From NCBI RefSeq assembly GCF_900111965.1, contig NZ_FOJT01000002.1, positions 372,001-436,000 on the forward strand: DNA of 64,000 nt. The letters are read 5' to 3'. Under the pieces are notes generated by a model that worked only from the letters and a program-made list of their open reading frames with translations, was not told where the DNA came from and made no database searches. The translations under genes and the position numbers were made by a program. This stretch comes from Flavobacterium swingsii. Lineage in GTDB: Bacteria; Bacteroidota; Bacteroidia; Flavobacteriales; Flavobacteriaceae. Below, piece by piece: positions 10,404 through 19,036 of the stretch (position 1 is the first letter of the stretch; each line of letters starts with the position of its first letter).

Positions 10404-11351
10404 TTGAAAATCACTAGAGAAATTAAAACCGCCATATTAGTCATTGCCTCAATTTTGTTATTCATTTGGGGATACAGTTTCCTAAAAGGTCAAAACTTAT
10501 TTAACAGCCACAAAAAACTATTCGTCGAATACGATAATGTAGAAGGATTAGCAACATCGGCACCAGTTACTGTAAGCGGAAAAGTAATAGGAAAAGTAAA
10601 TTCGATAGTGTTAAACACAAACGGAAAACTATTAGTCGAACTACAAATAGATGATGACCAGTTTCCTATTTCAAAAACAAGTGTGGCACAAATTTATGAG
10701 CCAGGCGTTATTGCAGGAAAGCAAATTGCAATTATTCCAAATTATAAAGATAATAATATGACTAGCGATGGCGATAAACTATTGTCTGGAATAAAATTAG
10801 GATTAACAGATGCTTTGGGACAAAAACTAGAACCACTTCAAGCTCGTTTAGACAAAGTTTTGGCAAATGCCGATGCATTAATATCAAATATCAACACCGT
10901 TTTAGATGCACAAACACAAGCAAATCTAAAAACTGCAATTGCCGAGCTAAACAAAACCATGTCAAACTTTAGTAAAGTATCTAAAAATGTAGATGATATT
11001 CTGGTAGATAACAAAGAGAAACTAGGAAGTGCAGTAGCTAATTTAGACAAAACTACTCAAAATTTCGCAAAAATATCTTCCGATTTAGACAAAGCAAATC
11101 TAGGAGCGACAGTCAAAAATCTAGAAGCAACTTTAGACAATGTCAATAAAATCATGACAAATTTAGAGTCAGGAAAAGGAACAATGGGTAAATTGCTAAA
11201 AGACGATGCCATGTATACTAATCTATCTAAAGCATCAAAAGAGTTAGAATTATTACTGCAAGATGTAAGATTACACCCAACAAGATATGTTAATGTTTCT
11301 CTTTTTGGCAAAAAAGAAAAACCTTATGTGGAACAACCAGTACAAAAATAA
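10404..11351 (+). CDS. MCE/MlaD family lipid transport protein
   Basis: 315 residues with a single N-terminal membrane anchor (ILVIASILLFIWGYSFLKG) and an MCE domain (about 35-115; FVEYDNVEGLATSAPVTVSGKVIGKV). The C-terminal half is a long coiled-coil with recurrent NL/NV hydrophobic spacing. MCE proteins form periplasmic rings that carry phospholipids between the membranes. The start codon is TTG at 10404, supported by the proper anchor immediately after it. No MlaE/MlaF partners are adjacent here, in contrast to the full set at 57479-60111; the partner for this copy must be elsewhere. Gene order amidase-MCE-Fe-S protein is common in flavobacteria. Confidence 0.92.
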   Translation: MKITREIKTAILVIASILLFIWGYSFLKGQNLFNSHKKLFVEYDNVEGLATSAPVTVSGKVIGKVNSIVLNTNGKLLVELQIDDDQFPISKTSVAQIYEPGVIAGKQIAIIPNYKDNNMTSDGDKLLSGIKLGLTDALGQKLEPLQARLDKVLANADALISNINTVLDAQTQANLKTAIAELNKTMSNFSKVSKNVDDILVDNKEKLGSAVANLDKTTQNFAKISSDLDKANLGATVKNLEATLDNVNKIMTNLESGKGTMGKLLKDDAMYTNLSKASKELELLLQDVRLHPTRYVNVSLFGKKEKPYVEQPVQK

Positions 11352-11375
11352 ACAACCCAAATAAACTAACCATTT

Positions 11376-12701
11376 ATGAGCTATTTAGACAATATATTAT
11401 TCTTCGTTATTCTTTCTATAGGAATTGGGTATTTTGCTATCAATGTCAAAAAAATTCTCCGAAACATAAAACTAGGACAAGACATAAATCGTTCTGACAA
11501 CCCATCAGAAAGATGGAAAAATATGGCAATGATTGCACTCGGACAATCTAAAATGGTCAAACGTCCCGTAGCAGGAATCCTTCACATATTTGTTTATGTA
11601 GGATTTGTAGTTATCAATATTGAGGTTTTAGAAATCGTTATCGACGGATTATTCGGAACACACCGAGTTTTTGCGTTTTTAGGAGTATTTTACAATGTGT
11701 TAATAGGTTCGTTCGAAATATTAGCACTGTTAGTATTAGTTGCTGTAATTGCTTTTTTAATAAGAAGAAATATCATCAAACTAAAAAGATTTATACATTC
11801 CGATTTAAAAGGTTGGCCAAAATCTGACGCCAATTATATTTTATATTTTGAAATAGTATTAATGTCATTATTTCTGATATTAAACGCTTCCGATTTGTGG
11901 TTGCAAACTATGAATGTACATCATTATACTCATGCTGGTTCATTTCCAATCAGTCAGTTTTTGGCGCCAATATTCAACGGAATGAATGAAAGTTCTGTAA
12001 TTCTAATCGAAAGAGCGGCTTGGTGGTTACACATTTGCGGAATTTTAGTATTCCTAAATTATCTGTATTTCTCTAAACATTTACACATATTATTAGCGTT
12101 TCCAAACACTTATTTTGCAAACCTTAATCCACAAGGACAGTTTGACAATCTAGAAAGTGTTACCAAAGAAGTAAAACTAATGATGGATCCAAATGCCGAT
12201 CCATTCGCTGTACCAGCACCAGACGACAATGCCGTTCCAAGTAAATTCGGGGCACAAGACGTGCAAGATTTAAATTGGGTTCAGTTGTTAAATGCCTATA
12301 CTTGTACTGAATGTGGTCGTTGCACATCATCATGTCCAGCCAACCAAACAGGTAAAAAATTATCACCAAGAAAAATCATGATGGATACTCGTGACAGATT
12401 GGTCGAAGTAGGAAATAATATCGATACCAATAAAGGCGTATTCATACCAGACGGCAAATTCCTACTGGGCGATTACATTACACCCGAAGAACTTTGGGCT
12501 TGTACCTCATGCAACGCTTGCGTCGAAGAATGTCCCGTAAATATCAGCCCATTATCAATCATTATGGACATGCGTCGTTACCTCGTTATGGAGCAAAGTG
12601 CAGCGCCACAGTCATTAAACGCCATGATGACAAACATCGAAAACAACGGTGCGCCATGGCAATACAACCAGCAAGACCGATTAAATTGGAAAAACGAATA
12701 A
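11376..12701 (+). CDS. Membrane-bound (Fe-S)-binding oxidoreductase subunit (HdrC-like)
   Basis: 441 residues. About four to five transmembrane helices in residues 5-235, with scattered histidines that could bind heme as in NarI/DsrM-type anchors (inference). The C-terminal cytoplasmic part holds two [4Fe-4S] motifs: C310-TE-C313-GR-C316-TSS-C320-P and C376-TS-C379-NA-C382-VEE-C386-P. This matches heterodisulfide-reductase-C/GlpC-like electron-transfer subunits. The partner with CCG domains is at 13354-14145, two genes on. Electron donor and acceptor are not known; a menaquinone link is likely from the architecture. Confidence 0.88.
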   Translation: MSYLDNILFFVILSIGIGYFAINVKKILRNIKLGQDINRSDNPSERWKNMAMIALGQSKMVKRPVAGILHIFVYVGFVVINIEVLEIVIDGLFGTHRVFAFLGVFYNVLIGSFEILALLVLVAVIAFLIRRNIIKLKRFIHSDLKGWPKSDANYILYFEIVLMSLFLILNASDLWLQTMNVHHYTHAGSFPISQFLAPIFNGMNESSVILIERAAWWLHICGILVFLNYLYFSKHLHILLAFPNTYFANLNPQGQFDNLESVTKEVKLMMDPNADPFAVPAPDDNAVPSKFGAQDVQDLNWVQLLNAYTCTECGRCTSSCPANQTGKKLSPRKIMMDTRDRLVEVGNNIDTNKGVFIPDGKFLLGDYITPEELWACTSCNACVEECPVNISPLSIIMDMRRYLVMEQSAAPQSLNAMMTNIENNGAPWQYNQQDRLNWKNE

Positions 12702-12712
12702 AATAATATTTT

Positions 12713-12813
12713 GGGCGTGACCCCGCTTTTAATGGCGGGGTCGGGCTTTTCGTTACAATCTTTTCTTTTTCTAAAGAAAAAAAGAAAAGGATTTTCACTA
12801 CAATCCCTCACGC
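12713..12813. repeat. Intergenic hairpin repeat, GGGCGTGA...TCACGC class
   Basis: A composite palindrome between the HdrC-like gene and the HAD gene. Outer arms GCGTGA (12715-12720) and TCACGC (12808-12813) enclose a perfect GC stem GACCCCGC (12719-12726)/GCGGGGTC (12735-12742) and an AT stem AATCTTTTCTTTTTC with GAAAAAAAGAAAAGGATT (about 12758-12792). It is far richer in G+C than its surroundings and codes for nothing. It resembles a dispersed class I associate with Bacteroidota genomes; only one copy is in the window. Confidence 0.75.
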
Positions 12814-12839
12814 AACACACAGCATAAATAAGCATTACA

Positions 12840-13283
12840 ATGAACATCGAAGATTTAAATAAAAATTTAGTAGCTACATCAGAAAACGGACAAACCATAA
12901 GTCCCATCTTGCCAGATGGTGTAAAAAACTATTTAATAGACATAGACGGAACCATTTGCGACGATATTCCAAACGAAGAACCAGAACGTATGCTTACTGC
13001 CGAAGTATATCCTGACGCATTAGTAACGCTAAACAAATGGTACGACGAAGGACATATAATTTTCTTTTTTACCTCAAGAACCGAAGAACACCGCGAATAT
13101 ACCGAAATCTGGCTCAAAAAGCACGGATTCAAATACCACGGAATGGTCATGGGAAAACCACGAGGAGGAAACTACCACTGGATAGATAATCATTTGGTAA
13201 AAGCAACACGTTACCAAGGAAAATTCACCGATTTGATAGACAAACAAGTAACAATACAAGTCTTCGACGACGGAAAAGATTAA
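12840..13283 (+). CDS. HAD-superfamily phosphatase (often mislabelled phosphoheptose isomerase)
   Basis: 147 residues. HAD motif I is DIDGTICDD with the nucleophile Asp34 and acid Asp36; motif II is FFFTSRTEEH; motif III region lies around GKPRGGNYHWIDN and motif IV around the C-terminal FDDGKD. This is the compact C0-type HAD core without a large cap, so a small soluble phosphatase is the best call. Automatic annotation in flavobacteria sometimes calls this family phosphoheptose isomerase, but no SIS fold is visible. It is inserted, together with the hairpin repeat, between the two Fe-S redox genes. Confidence 0.8.
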   Translation: MNIEDLNKNLVATSENGQTISPILPDGVKNYLIDIDGTICDDIPNEEPERMLTAEVYPDALVTLNKWYDEGHIIFFFTSRTEEHREYTEIWLKKHGFKYHGMVMGKPRGGNYHWIDNHLVKATRYQGKFTDLIDKQVTIQVFDDGKD

Positions 13284-13353
13284 TTAAAATTTGTTTATTT
13301 TTTCAATCGTTCAATCGATTAACCAAATAACCGAATAACCAAATAAACAGATT

Positions 13354-14145
13354 ATGCAAGAAACATTAATAGTGCCTACAATGGCCGAAATGCTAGCCCA
13401 AGGCAAACAACCAGAAGTATTATTTTGGGTAGGATGTTCAGGAAGTTTCGATGATAGAGCAAAAAGAATAACCAAAGCTTTTGTACGAATTCTAAACCGT
13501 GCAAACGTCGAATTTGCAGTATTAGGAACCGAAGAAGGTTGTACAGGCGATCCAGCAAAACGTGCAGGAAACGAATTTTTGTTTCAAATGCAAGCCATGA
13601 TGAATATCGAGGTACTAAATGCTTATGAAGCAAAAAAAATAGTAACCGCTTGTCCACATTGTTTCAATACAATAAAAAATGAATATCCAGAATTAGGCGG
13701 AAAGTACGAAGTAGTACACCACACAGAATTCCTAAAATCATTATTAGACGACGGACGATTAACGATTGAAGGCGGGCAATTCAAAGGAAAAAGAATCACT
13801 TTTCATGACCCATGTTATTTGGGACGTGCCAACAAAATATACGAAGCGCCAAGAGAATTAATTCAAAAACTTGATGCCGAATTAGTCGAAATGAAACGAT
13901 CTAAAGCCAACGGATTATGTTGTGGAGCAGGTGGAGCGCAAATGTTTAAGGATGCCGAACCAGGAAACAAAGAAATCAATGTTGAAAGAACAGAAGACGC
14001 TCTAGAAACCAAACCAGAAATCATCGCAGCAGGTTGCCCGTTTTGTAACACAATGTTAACCGACGGTGTAAAAAATAAAGAAAAAGAAGCTGACGTAAAA
14101 GTGATGGATATCGCCGAACTAATTGCAAATGCTCAAGATTTATAA
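13354..14145 (+). CDS. (Fe-S)-binding protein with two CCG domains (HdrB-like)
   Basis: 263 residues, soluble. Two cysteine-rich CCG domains: the first has LFWVGCSGS and TACPHCFNT, the second has FHDPCYLGRA, GLCCGAGGAQMF and AAGCPFCNT. CCG domains bind noncubane or standard [4Fe-4S] clusters in heterodisulfide reductase B, GlpC and LldE-type enzymes. It is the natural partner of the membrane HdrC-like protein at 11376, together forming a quinone-linked oxidoreductase of unknown substrate. Its stop codon overlaps the ATG of the following PAP2 gene by one base. Confidence 0.88.
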   Translation: MQETLIVPTMAEMLAQGKQPEVLFWVGCSGSFDDRAKRITKAFVRILNRANVEFAVLGTEEGCTGDPAKRAGNEFLFQMQAMMNIEVLNAYEAKKIVTACPHCFNTIKNEYPELGGKYEVVHHTEFLKSLLDDGRLTIEGGQFKGKRITFHDPCYLGRANKIYEAPRELIQKLDAELVEMKRSKANGLCCGAGGAQMFKDAEPGNKEINVERTEDALETKPEIIAAGCPFCNTMLTDGVKNKEKEADVKVMDIAELIANAQDL

Positions 14146-14939
14146 TGTATGATTTCTGTTTTAAGATTAAAAATATATTTTTAATACCAATACTTTTTCT
14201 TTACATAGGTTCATCATCGTTTGCACAAGAAATAAATAGTAATGTTTTTATCGACTCTGTTAAGATTTCTGAAAATAAGAATATAAAATTTAATTATTAT
14301 CAACTAGTAATTCCAGCCGTATTAATCGGATATGGTATTATAGGTTTAGAAAGTCATCAATTAACGTCTTTTAACACTCAAATAAGAGAAGAAGTAAAAG
14401 AACATATTGATGAAAAATTAACAATAGATGATTTTTCTCAATACACACCTTTGGTTTCAATATATGCTATAGATGCATTGGGAGTAAAAAGTAAAAATAG
14501 CATTAAGGATAAAACCATTATTTCTGCCACATCTTATTTAATTATGGGATTAGCGGTAAATACATTAAAAAGAACATACGTATCGGAAAGACCAGACGGA
14601 ACATCATTTAATTCATTTCCTTCAGGACACACCGCTACAGCATTTATGGGAGCAGAGTTGTTATATCAAGAATATAAAGAAAAATCAATCTGGTACGGAA
14701 TATCAGGTTACGTAGTTGCCACAGGAACGGGAGCTTTCAGAATGTATAATAATAGACATTGGTTGTCTGATGTGGTTGCTGGAGCAGGAATAGGAATTTT
14801 AAGTGCCAAAGCTGGATATTGGTTACACCCAATTGTAAGTAAGCTTTTTACAAATAAAAAAGAATCAAATACAAAAACAGCATTTATTCCATATTATGAT
14901 GGAAAAACCACTGGTTTTGGGTTAGTTTCTACATTTTAA
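14145..14939 (+). CDS. PAP2-family membrane phosphatase
   Basis: 264 residues with a signal/anchor segment (IFLIPILFLYIGSSSFAQ) and several more hydrophobic helices. The three PAP2 motifs are present: KRTYVSERP (motif I, KX6RP), FPSGHTATA (PSGH, motif II) and the RMYNNRHWLSD segment (SRX5HX3D type, motif III) with catalytic His residues. Acts outside the inner membrane on lipid pyrophosphates or phosphatidic acid (undecaprenyl-PP or lipid A phosphate are typical). Translation is coupled to the HdrB-like gene by a one-base overlap, which is probably compactness rather than function. Confidence 0.9.
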   Translation: MYDFCFKIKNIFLIPILFLYIGSSSFAQEINSNVFIDSVKISENKNIKFNYYQLVIPAVLIGYGIIGLESHQLTSFNTQIREEVKEHIDEKLTIDDFSQYTPLVSIYAIDALGVKSKNSIKDKTIISATSYLIMGLAVNTLKRTYVSERPDGTSFNSFPSGHTATAFMGAELLYQEYKEKSIWYGISGYVVATGTGAFRMYNNRHWLSDVVAGAGIGILSAKAGYWLHPIVSKLFTNKKESNTKTAFIPYYDGKTTGFGLVSTF

Positions 14940-14952
14940 AAAAATATAAAAT

Positions 14953-15435
14953 ATGTTAGTTCCATTTGAAGACTTACCATTAGAATCAAAAATATGGATT
15001 TACCAATCCAATCGTAAATTTACCGATGAGGAATTTGCCGAAATTCAAGTTGCAACAGAAGCATTTATTCAAGATTGGTCTGCTCACGGAACAAGTCTTG
15101 AAGCTTCATATTTACTAAAATACAATCGGTTTATTATTTTTGCAGTAAATCCAGAAGTGCAAGCAGCAACAGGTTGTTCTATCGATAAGTCTGTTCAGTT
15201 TATACAAGAATTAGAACAAAAATATAAGGTTGATTTGTTAGATAAAATGAATGTAACTTTCAAAAATGGTAAGTTTGTAGCCCACAAAACATTAATCGAA
15301 TTTAAAAAAATGGCTAAAGACAAAGCCGTTACAGGTTCGACAATTGTCTTTAATAATCTAGTAAATTCTATCGAAGAATTTAACGAATCTTGGGAAGTTC
15401 CTGCAGAAGATAGCTGGCATAGTCGTTTCTTTTAA
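14953..15435 (+). CDS. Conserved hypothetical protein (wrongly named ABC transporter ATPase in databases)
   Basis: 160 residues, soluble, acidic at the N-terminus. Contains no Walker A, signature or Walker B motif, so the database name ABC transporter ATPase that this flavobacterial family often carries is not supported. Visible landmarks are WIYQSNRKFTDEE, a DWSAHGTSLEASY block, GCSIDKSVQFIQELE and a C-terminal WEVPAEDSWHSRFF. The conserved Cys in GCSIDKS and His in WSAHG could be functional but nothing indicates a reaction. Begins 13 bases after the PAP2 gene. Confidence 0.8.
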   Translation: MLVPFEDLPLESKIWIYQSNRKFTDEEFAEIQVATEAFIQDWSAHGTSLEASYLLKYNRFIIFAVNPEVQAATGCSIDKSVQFIQELEQKYKVDLLDKMNVTFKNGKFVAHKTLIEFKKMAKDKAVTGSTIVFNNLVNSIEEFNESWEVPAEDSWHSRFF

Positions 15436-15450
15436 AAAAGGATAACGTTA

Positions 15451-15552
15451 TTTTTACCACAGATTCACAGATTATAAATTCGTGAATTTGCGGCGAAAAA
15501 AATCACACAAATTCAAGAATCACAAAAAAAATATGTGAATCTGCGGTAAAAA
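15451..15552. repeat. Nested inverted repeat (ACCACAGATTCACA class)
   Basis: Outer arms of 19 bases, TTTTTACCACAGATTCACA (15451-15469) and TGTGAATCTGCGGTAAAAA (15534-15552), are complementary with one G-T wobble. Inner arms ATTCGTGAATTTG (15478-15490) and CAAATTCAAGAAT (15508-15520) are complementary with one mismatch. RNA or single-stranded DNA would form a long bulged hairpin. The element fills almost the whole gap before the GH3 gene and could work as a terminator or mRNA-end structure; it looks like a dispersed REP-type sequence. Confidence 0.75.
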
Positions 15553-15591
15553 AAGAATGGTCTGCAAAGCGGGCAATCACAAAGAATTATA

Positions 15592-18500
15592 ATGAAAAAT
15601 TTAGGTTTTAAGTTTCTATTGTTTTCTGTACTCACTTTATTTATGGTCAATTGTTCTGTAAATAAAAATTTGAGTAAGGAAAAAACTGCTGTTTCTAAAA
15701 ATGTAGAAAAATCTAAAAGCGAAAAATTTATCGATCCTTCAAAAGTTGGTTTCAACTTTTTTGAAGATACACATTCAGAAAAAAAATGGGTAGATAGTAT
15801 TTACAACATCATGACTTTCGAAGAAAAATTGGGTCAATTATTTATGGTTGCAGCTTATTCTAATAAAGATACGGTTCATTTTAACGCATTAGACAAACTG
15901 ATAAAAAACTATAAAATTGGAGGCCTGATTTTTTTTCAAGGAGGACCAGTTCGTCAAGCAAAACTAACCAATCGTTTTCAGGCAGCATCTAAAATCCCTT
16001 TGTTTATCGGAAATGATGCCGAATGGGGATTAAGTATGCGACTAGATTCTACCTATAAATACCCTTGGAATATGACACTCGGTGCCATTCAAGATATGAA
16101 GCTTATCGAAGATTTGGGAGCTCAAATGGGAAAGGAAACCAAACGAATGGGTTTACAATTTAATTTTGCACCAGTTTTAGATATTAATACAAACCCAAAT
16201 AATCCAATTATAGGTAACCGTTCTTTTGGAGAAGACAAAGAAGAAGTAACAAAAAGGGCCGTTGCTCTAATGAAAGGGTTTCAAAACCAAGGTGTTTTTT
16301 CTACGGGTAAGCATTTTCCTGGTCATGGCGATACTGAAACGGATTCACATAAAGGACTTCCTATCGTTAATTTTTCTAAAGAGAGATTAAATGAAGTGGA
16401 GTTTTATCCGTATAAAAAAATGTTTAATTTAGGGTTGTCTTCAGTTATGGTTGCTCATTTAAACGTGCCAAGTCTTGAAACTAGAGAAAATCATCCATCA
16501 TCAATATCTTATAATGTAGTAACAAATATCCTTAAAAAACAATTAGGCTTTAACGGATTAATTTTTACTGATGCTTTGAATATGAAAGGAGCAAGTAATT
16601 TTAAAAAGCCAGGAGAAATCGATCTTGAAGCATTTTTAGCGGGAAATGATATTCTACTTTTCGCAGAAGACGTACCACTTGCAGTCGAAAAATTTACACA
16701 AGCCTACAAAGACACCTTAATACCTGATGAACGTATTGAATATTCAGTAAAGAAAATTTTAAATTATAAATATAAAGCAGGTTTAAATAAATATAAACCA
16801 ATAGAAATAAATAATTTATATTCTGAACTTAACACACCATATAGTAATTCCTTGCAGTATAAGTTATTTGAAAATGCAATCACAGTTGCAAAGAATGACC
16901 ATCAGACTTTACCTATTAATGAACTAGAGAAAACTAAAATTGCTTACGTGAAAATTGGTGATGATTCTGGAAATACCTTTTTAACTACACTAAAAAAGTA
17001 TGCAGATATTACAGTTGTCTCTAATGAAAATATTGATAGCTTAAATTTAGAGCTAAAAAAATATAATAAAGTAATTTTAGGTTATCATGTTTCAGATAAA
17101 TCATGGTGGAAAAAATATGAATTTACTGAGACTGAATTAGCATTAATTGAGAAAATATCAGAAAATAATGATGTTATTTTAGATGTATTTACTAAACCTT
17201 ATATTCTATCATCACTAAAAAGTATTGATAATATTGAAAGTATAATAGTTTCATATCAAAATGGAGATATCGCTCAGGAAGTATCAGCAGAATTAATTTT
17301 TGGAGCCATCGAAGCTAAAGGGAAATTACCTGTTTCGGTTGGTAATCTGTTTAAAGTAGGTGATGGATTATCGACTCAAAAAATTAATAGATTAGGATTT
17401 TCAACTCCAGAAAGTGTAGGATTGAGCTCGGAAAAATTAGCAGAAATAGACAAAATAGCCTTAAAAGCAATTGAAAATAGAATAACGCCTGGAGCTCAAA
17501 TTTTAGTAGCGAGAAGAGGAAAAGTAATTTATCAAAAATCTTTTGGTTACCATACTTACAAAAAAGAGATCAAAGTAAAAAACTCAGATATATATGATAT
17601 TGCCTCACTATCTAAAATAATAGGAACTTTACCTAACGTAATGTTAGATTATGACACAAAAAAAATAAATTTAGATACTCGTCTTGGCGAAATGATTCAT
17701 AAAGCAAGAAATTCAAATAAAGATTCAATTACTTTCAAAGAATTGCTTTCTCACTATGCTCGTTTGCAAGCTTGGGAGCCATTTTACAAAAAAACAATCG
17801 ATTCAATTTCTAAAAAACCATTAGCAAAGTATTATAAAAAAACAGAATTAATAAACTTCTCTACACAAGTAGATGAAAATTTGTTTATACGAAATGATTA
17901 CAATGATACAATTATAAAAAAGATTATTGATAGTAAATTATTACTTAAAAAAGAATACAAATACAGCGATTTTACTTTTATCCTACTAAAGGAATATCTT
18001 GAGACACACCATCATAAAAAGTTAGATGTATTAGCAGAAGAAAACTTTTTTTCTAAGCTAGGAATGAGTAGTACATTATATAATCCTCTTCAAAGATTTG
18101 ATATAGATATGATTCCACCAACAGAAAACGATACCTATTTCCGTCATCAAATAGTTCAAGGATATGTACATGATATGGCAGCAGCTATGCAAGGTGGTGT
18201 TGCTGGGCATGCAGGAGTTTTTTCTAATTCTATAGATATTGCAAAAATGATGCAAATGTATTTACAAAAAGGAAATTACGGCGGTATTCAATATTTTTCG
18301 GAAAAGACTTTTAACGATTTTAACACCTGTTATTTTTGTGCCGAAGGCAATAGGAGAGGGCTTGGACTTGACAAGCCACAATTGCCAGGAACATCAGGAC
18401 CAACATGCGGTTGTGCATCATTAACAAGTTTTGGACATACAGGTTTTACAGGAACTATGACTTGGGTAGATCCAGAAACAGAAATTGTGTATGTTTTCTT

Positions 18501-18603
18501 ATCTAACAGGACTTTTCCAGATTCAAACGCATCAAATAAATTATCTAAAGAAAATATTAGAGAAGATATTCAGAAAATTATTCAAGAAGCTATTATAAAA
18601 TAA
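15592..18603 (+). CDS. Lipoprotein fusion of GH3 beta-N-acetylhexosaminidase and serine beta-lactamase-like domain
   Basis: 1003 residues. Lipobox FMVNC with acylated Cys21, so anchored in a periplasm-facing or outer membrane. The GH3 domain (about 45-400) carries the NagZ-type KHFPGHGDT motif (about 241-249) and the nucleophile Asp in IFTDALNMKGA (about D327). A GH3 C-terminal alpha/beta sandwich follows (to about 590), then a class-C beta-lactamase/penicillin-binding-like domain (about 605-1000) with S672-L-S-K675, a YSD triad at the position of YxN, and HTG near the C-terminus. Likely removes GlcNAc from anhydromuropeptides and has a peptidase/esterase/transpeptidase-like second activity. 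The fusion is known in Bacteroidota. Followed after 7 bases by the HMA gene. Confidence 0.9.
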   Translation: MKNLGFKFLLFSVLTLFMVNCSVNKNLSKEKTAVSKNVEKSKSEKFIDPSKVGFNFFEDTHSEKKWVDSIYNIMTFEEKLGQLFMVAAYSNKDTVHFNALDKLIKNYKIGGLIFFQGGPVRQAKLTNRFQAASKIPLFIGNDAEWGLSMRLDSTYKYPWNMTLGAIQDMKLIEDLGAQMGKETKRMGLQFNFAPVLDINTNPNNPIIGNRSFGEDKEEVTKRAVALMKGFQNQGVFSTGKHFPGHGDTETDSHKGLPIVNFSKERLNEVEFYPYKKMFNLGLSSVMVAHLNVPSLETRENHPSSISYNVVTNILKKQLGFNGLIFTDALNMKGASNFKKPGEIDLEAFLAGNDILLFAEDVPLAVEKFTQAYKDTLIPDERIEYSVKKILNYKYKAGLNKYKPIEINNLYSELNTPYSNSLQYKLFENAITVAKNDHQTLPINELEKTKIAYVKIGDDSGNTFLTTLKKYADITVVSNENIDSLNLELKKYNKVILGYHVSDKSWWKKYEFTETELALIEKISENNDVILDVFTKPYILSSLKSIDNIESIIVSYQNGDIAQEVSAELIFGAIEAKGKLPVSVGNLFKVGDGLSTQKINRLGFSTPESVGLSSEKLAEIDKIALKAIENRITPGAQILVARRGKVIYQKSFGYHTYKKEIKVKNSDIYDIASLSKIIGTLPNVMLDYDTKKINLDTRLGEMIHKARNSNKDSITFKELLSHYARLQAWEPFYKKTIDSISKKPLAKYYKKTELINFSTQVDENLFIRNDYNDTIIKKIIDSKLLLKKEYKYSDFTFILLKEYLETHHHKKLDVLAEENFFSKLGMSSTLYNPLQRFDIDMIPPTENDTYFRHQIVQGYVHDMAAAMQGGVAGHAGVFSNSIDIAKMMQMYLQKGNYGGIQYFSEKTFNDFNTCYFCAEGNRRGLGLDKPQLPGTSGPTCGCASLTSFGHTGFTGTMTWVDPETEIVYVFLSNRTFPDSNASNKLSKENIREDIQKIIQEAIIK

Positions 18604-18610
18604 TTATAAA

Positions 18611-18964
18611 ATGAAAAATCTATTAAAATCAGCAATCTCAATCATCTTTGTATTCTTTATTTCAAATACAACATTCGCCCAAAAAACAAATCAAAAAGCG
18701 GTTATCAAAACTACTTTAAATTGTGATCATTGTAAGGAATGTGAAACTTGTGGACTGAAATTTAAGACAGAAATGTTGAAAATAAAAGGACTAAAAATGT
18801 ATGAGTTAGATGATAAAAAAATGACATTTACAGTATATTATAATGCCAAAAAGACAAATTTACAAACTATAAAAAATAGCATTTCAAAAATGGGATATGA
18901 TGCAGATGAAACAAAAGCAACTGCAGAAGGTATTGCATCATTAGATGGTTGTTGTAAAATATAG
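18611..18964 (+). CDS. Secreted heavy-metal-associated (HMA) domain protein
   Basis: 117 residues: signal peptide ending at TFAQ (about residue 24), then a ferredoxin-like HMA fold (betaalphabetabetaalphabeta). The metal loop is unusually cysteine-rich, C-DH-C-KE-C-ET-C, giving overlapping CxxC motifs, and there is a C-terminal GCCKI pair. Such periplasmic HMA proteins bind Cu(I), Zn or Hg and hand metal to transporters. Genes flanking it (GH3 fusion, bshA) do not show a metal link; it probably shares a transcript with the GH3 gene. Confidence 0.85.
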   Translation: MKNLLKSAISIIFVFFISNTTFAQKTNQKAVIKTTLNCDHCKECETCGLKFKTEMLKIKGLKMYELDDKKMTFTVYYNAKKTNLQTIKNSISKMGYDADETKATAEGIASLDGCCKI

Positions 18965-19036
18965 TTGAATATTTAACTTTTATTTATCGTAGGATAAATT
19001 CTATTTTCAGTAAATTCGTTTCATCAAAATCAATAA

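Noticed and set aside
12578..12907. Overlapping minus-strand frames near the Fe-S gene end
   Set aside because: They cross the GC hairpin repeat and the ends of two solid plus-strand genes; no conserved motif.
15442..15591. CRISPR-like array suspected from repeated CACAGATTC words
   Set aside because: The units are inverted, not direct, and there is no regular spacer; it is a nested hairpin.
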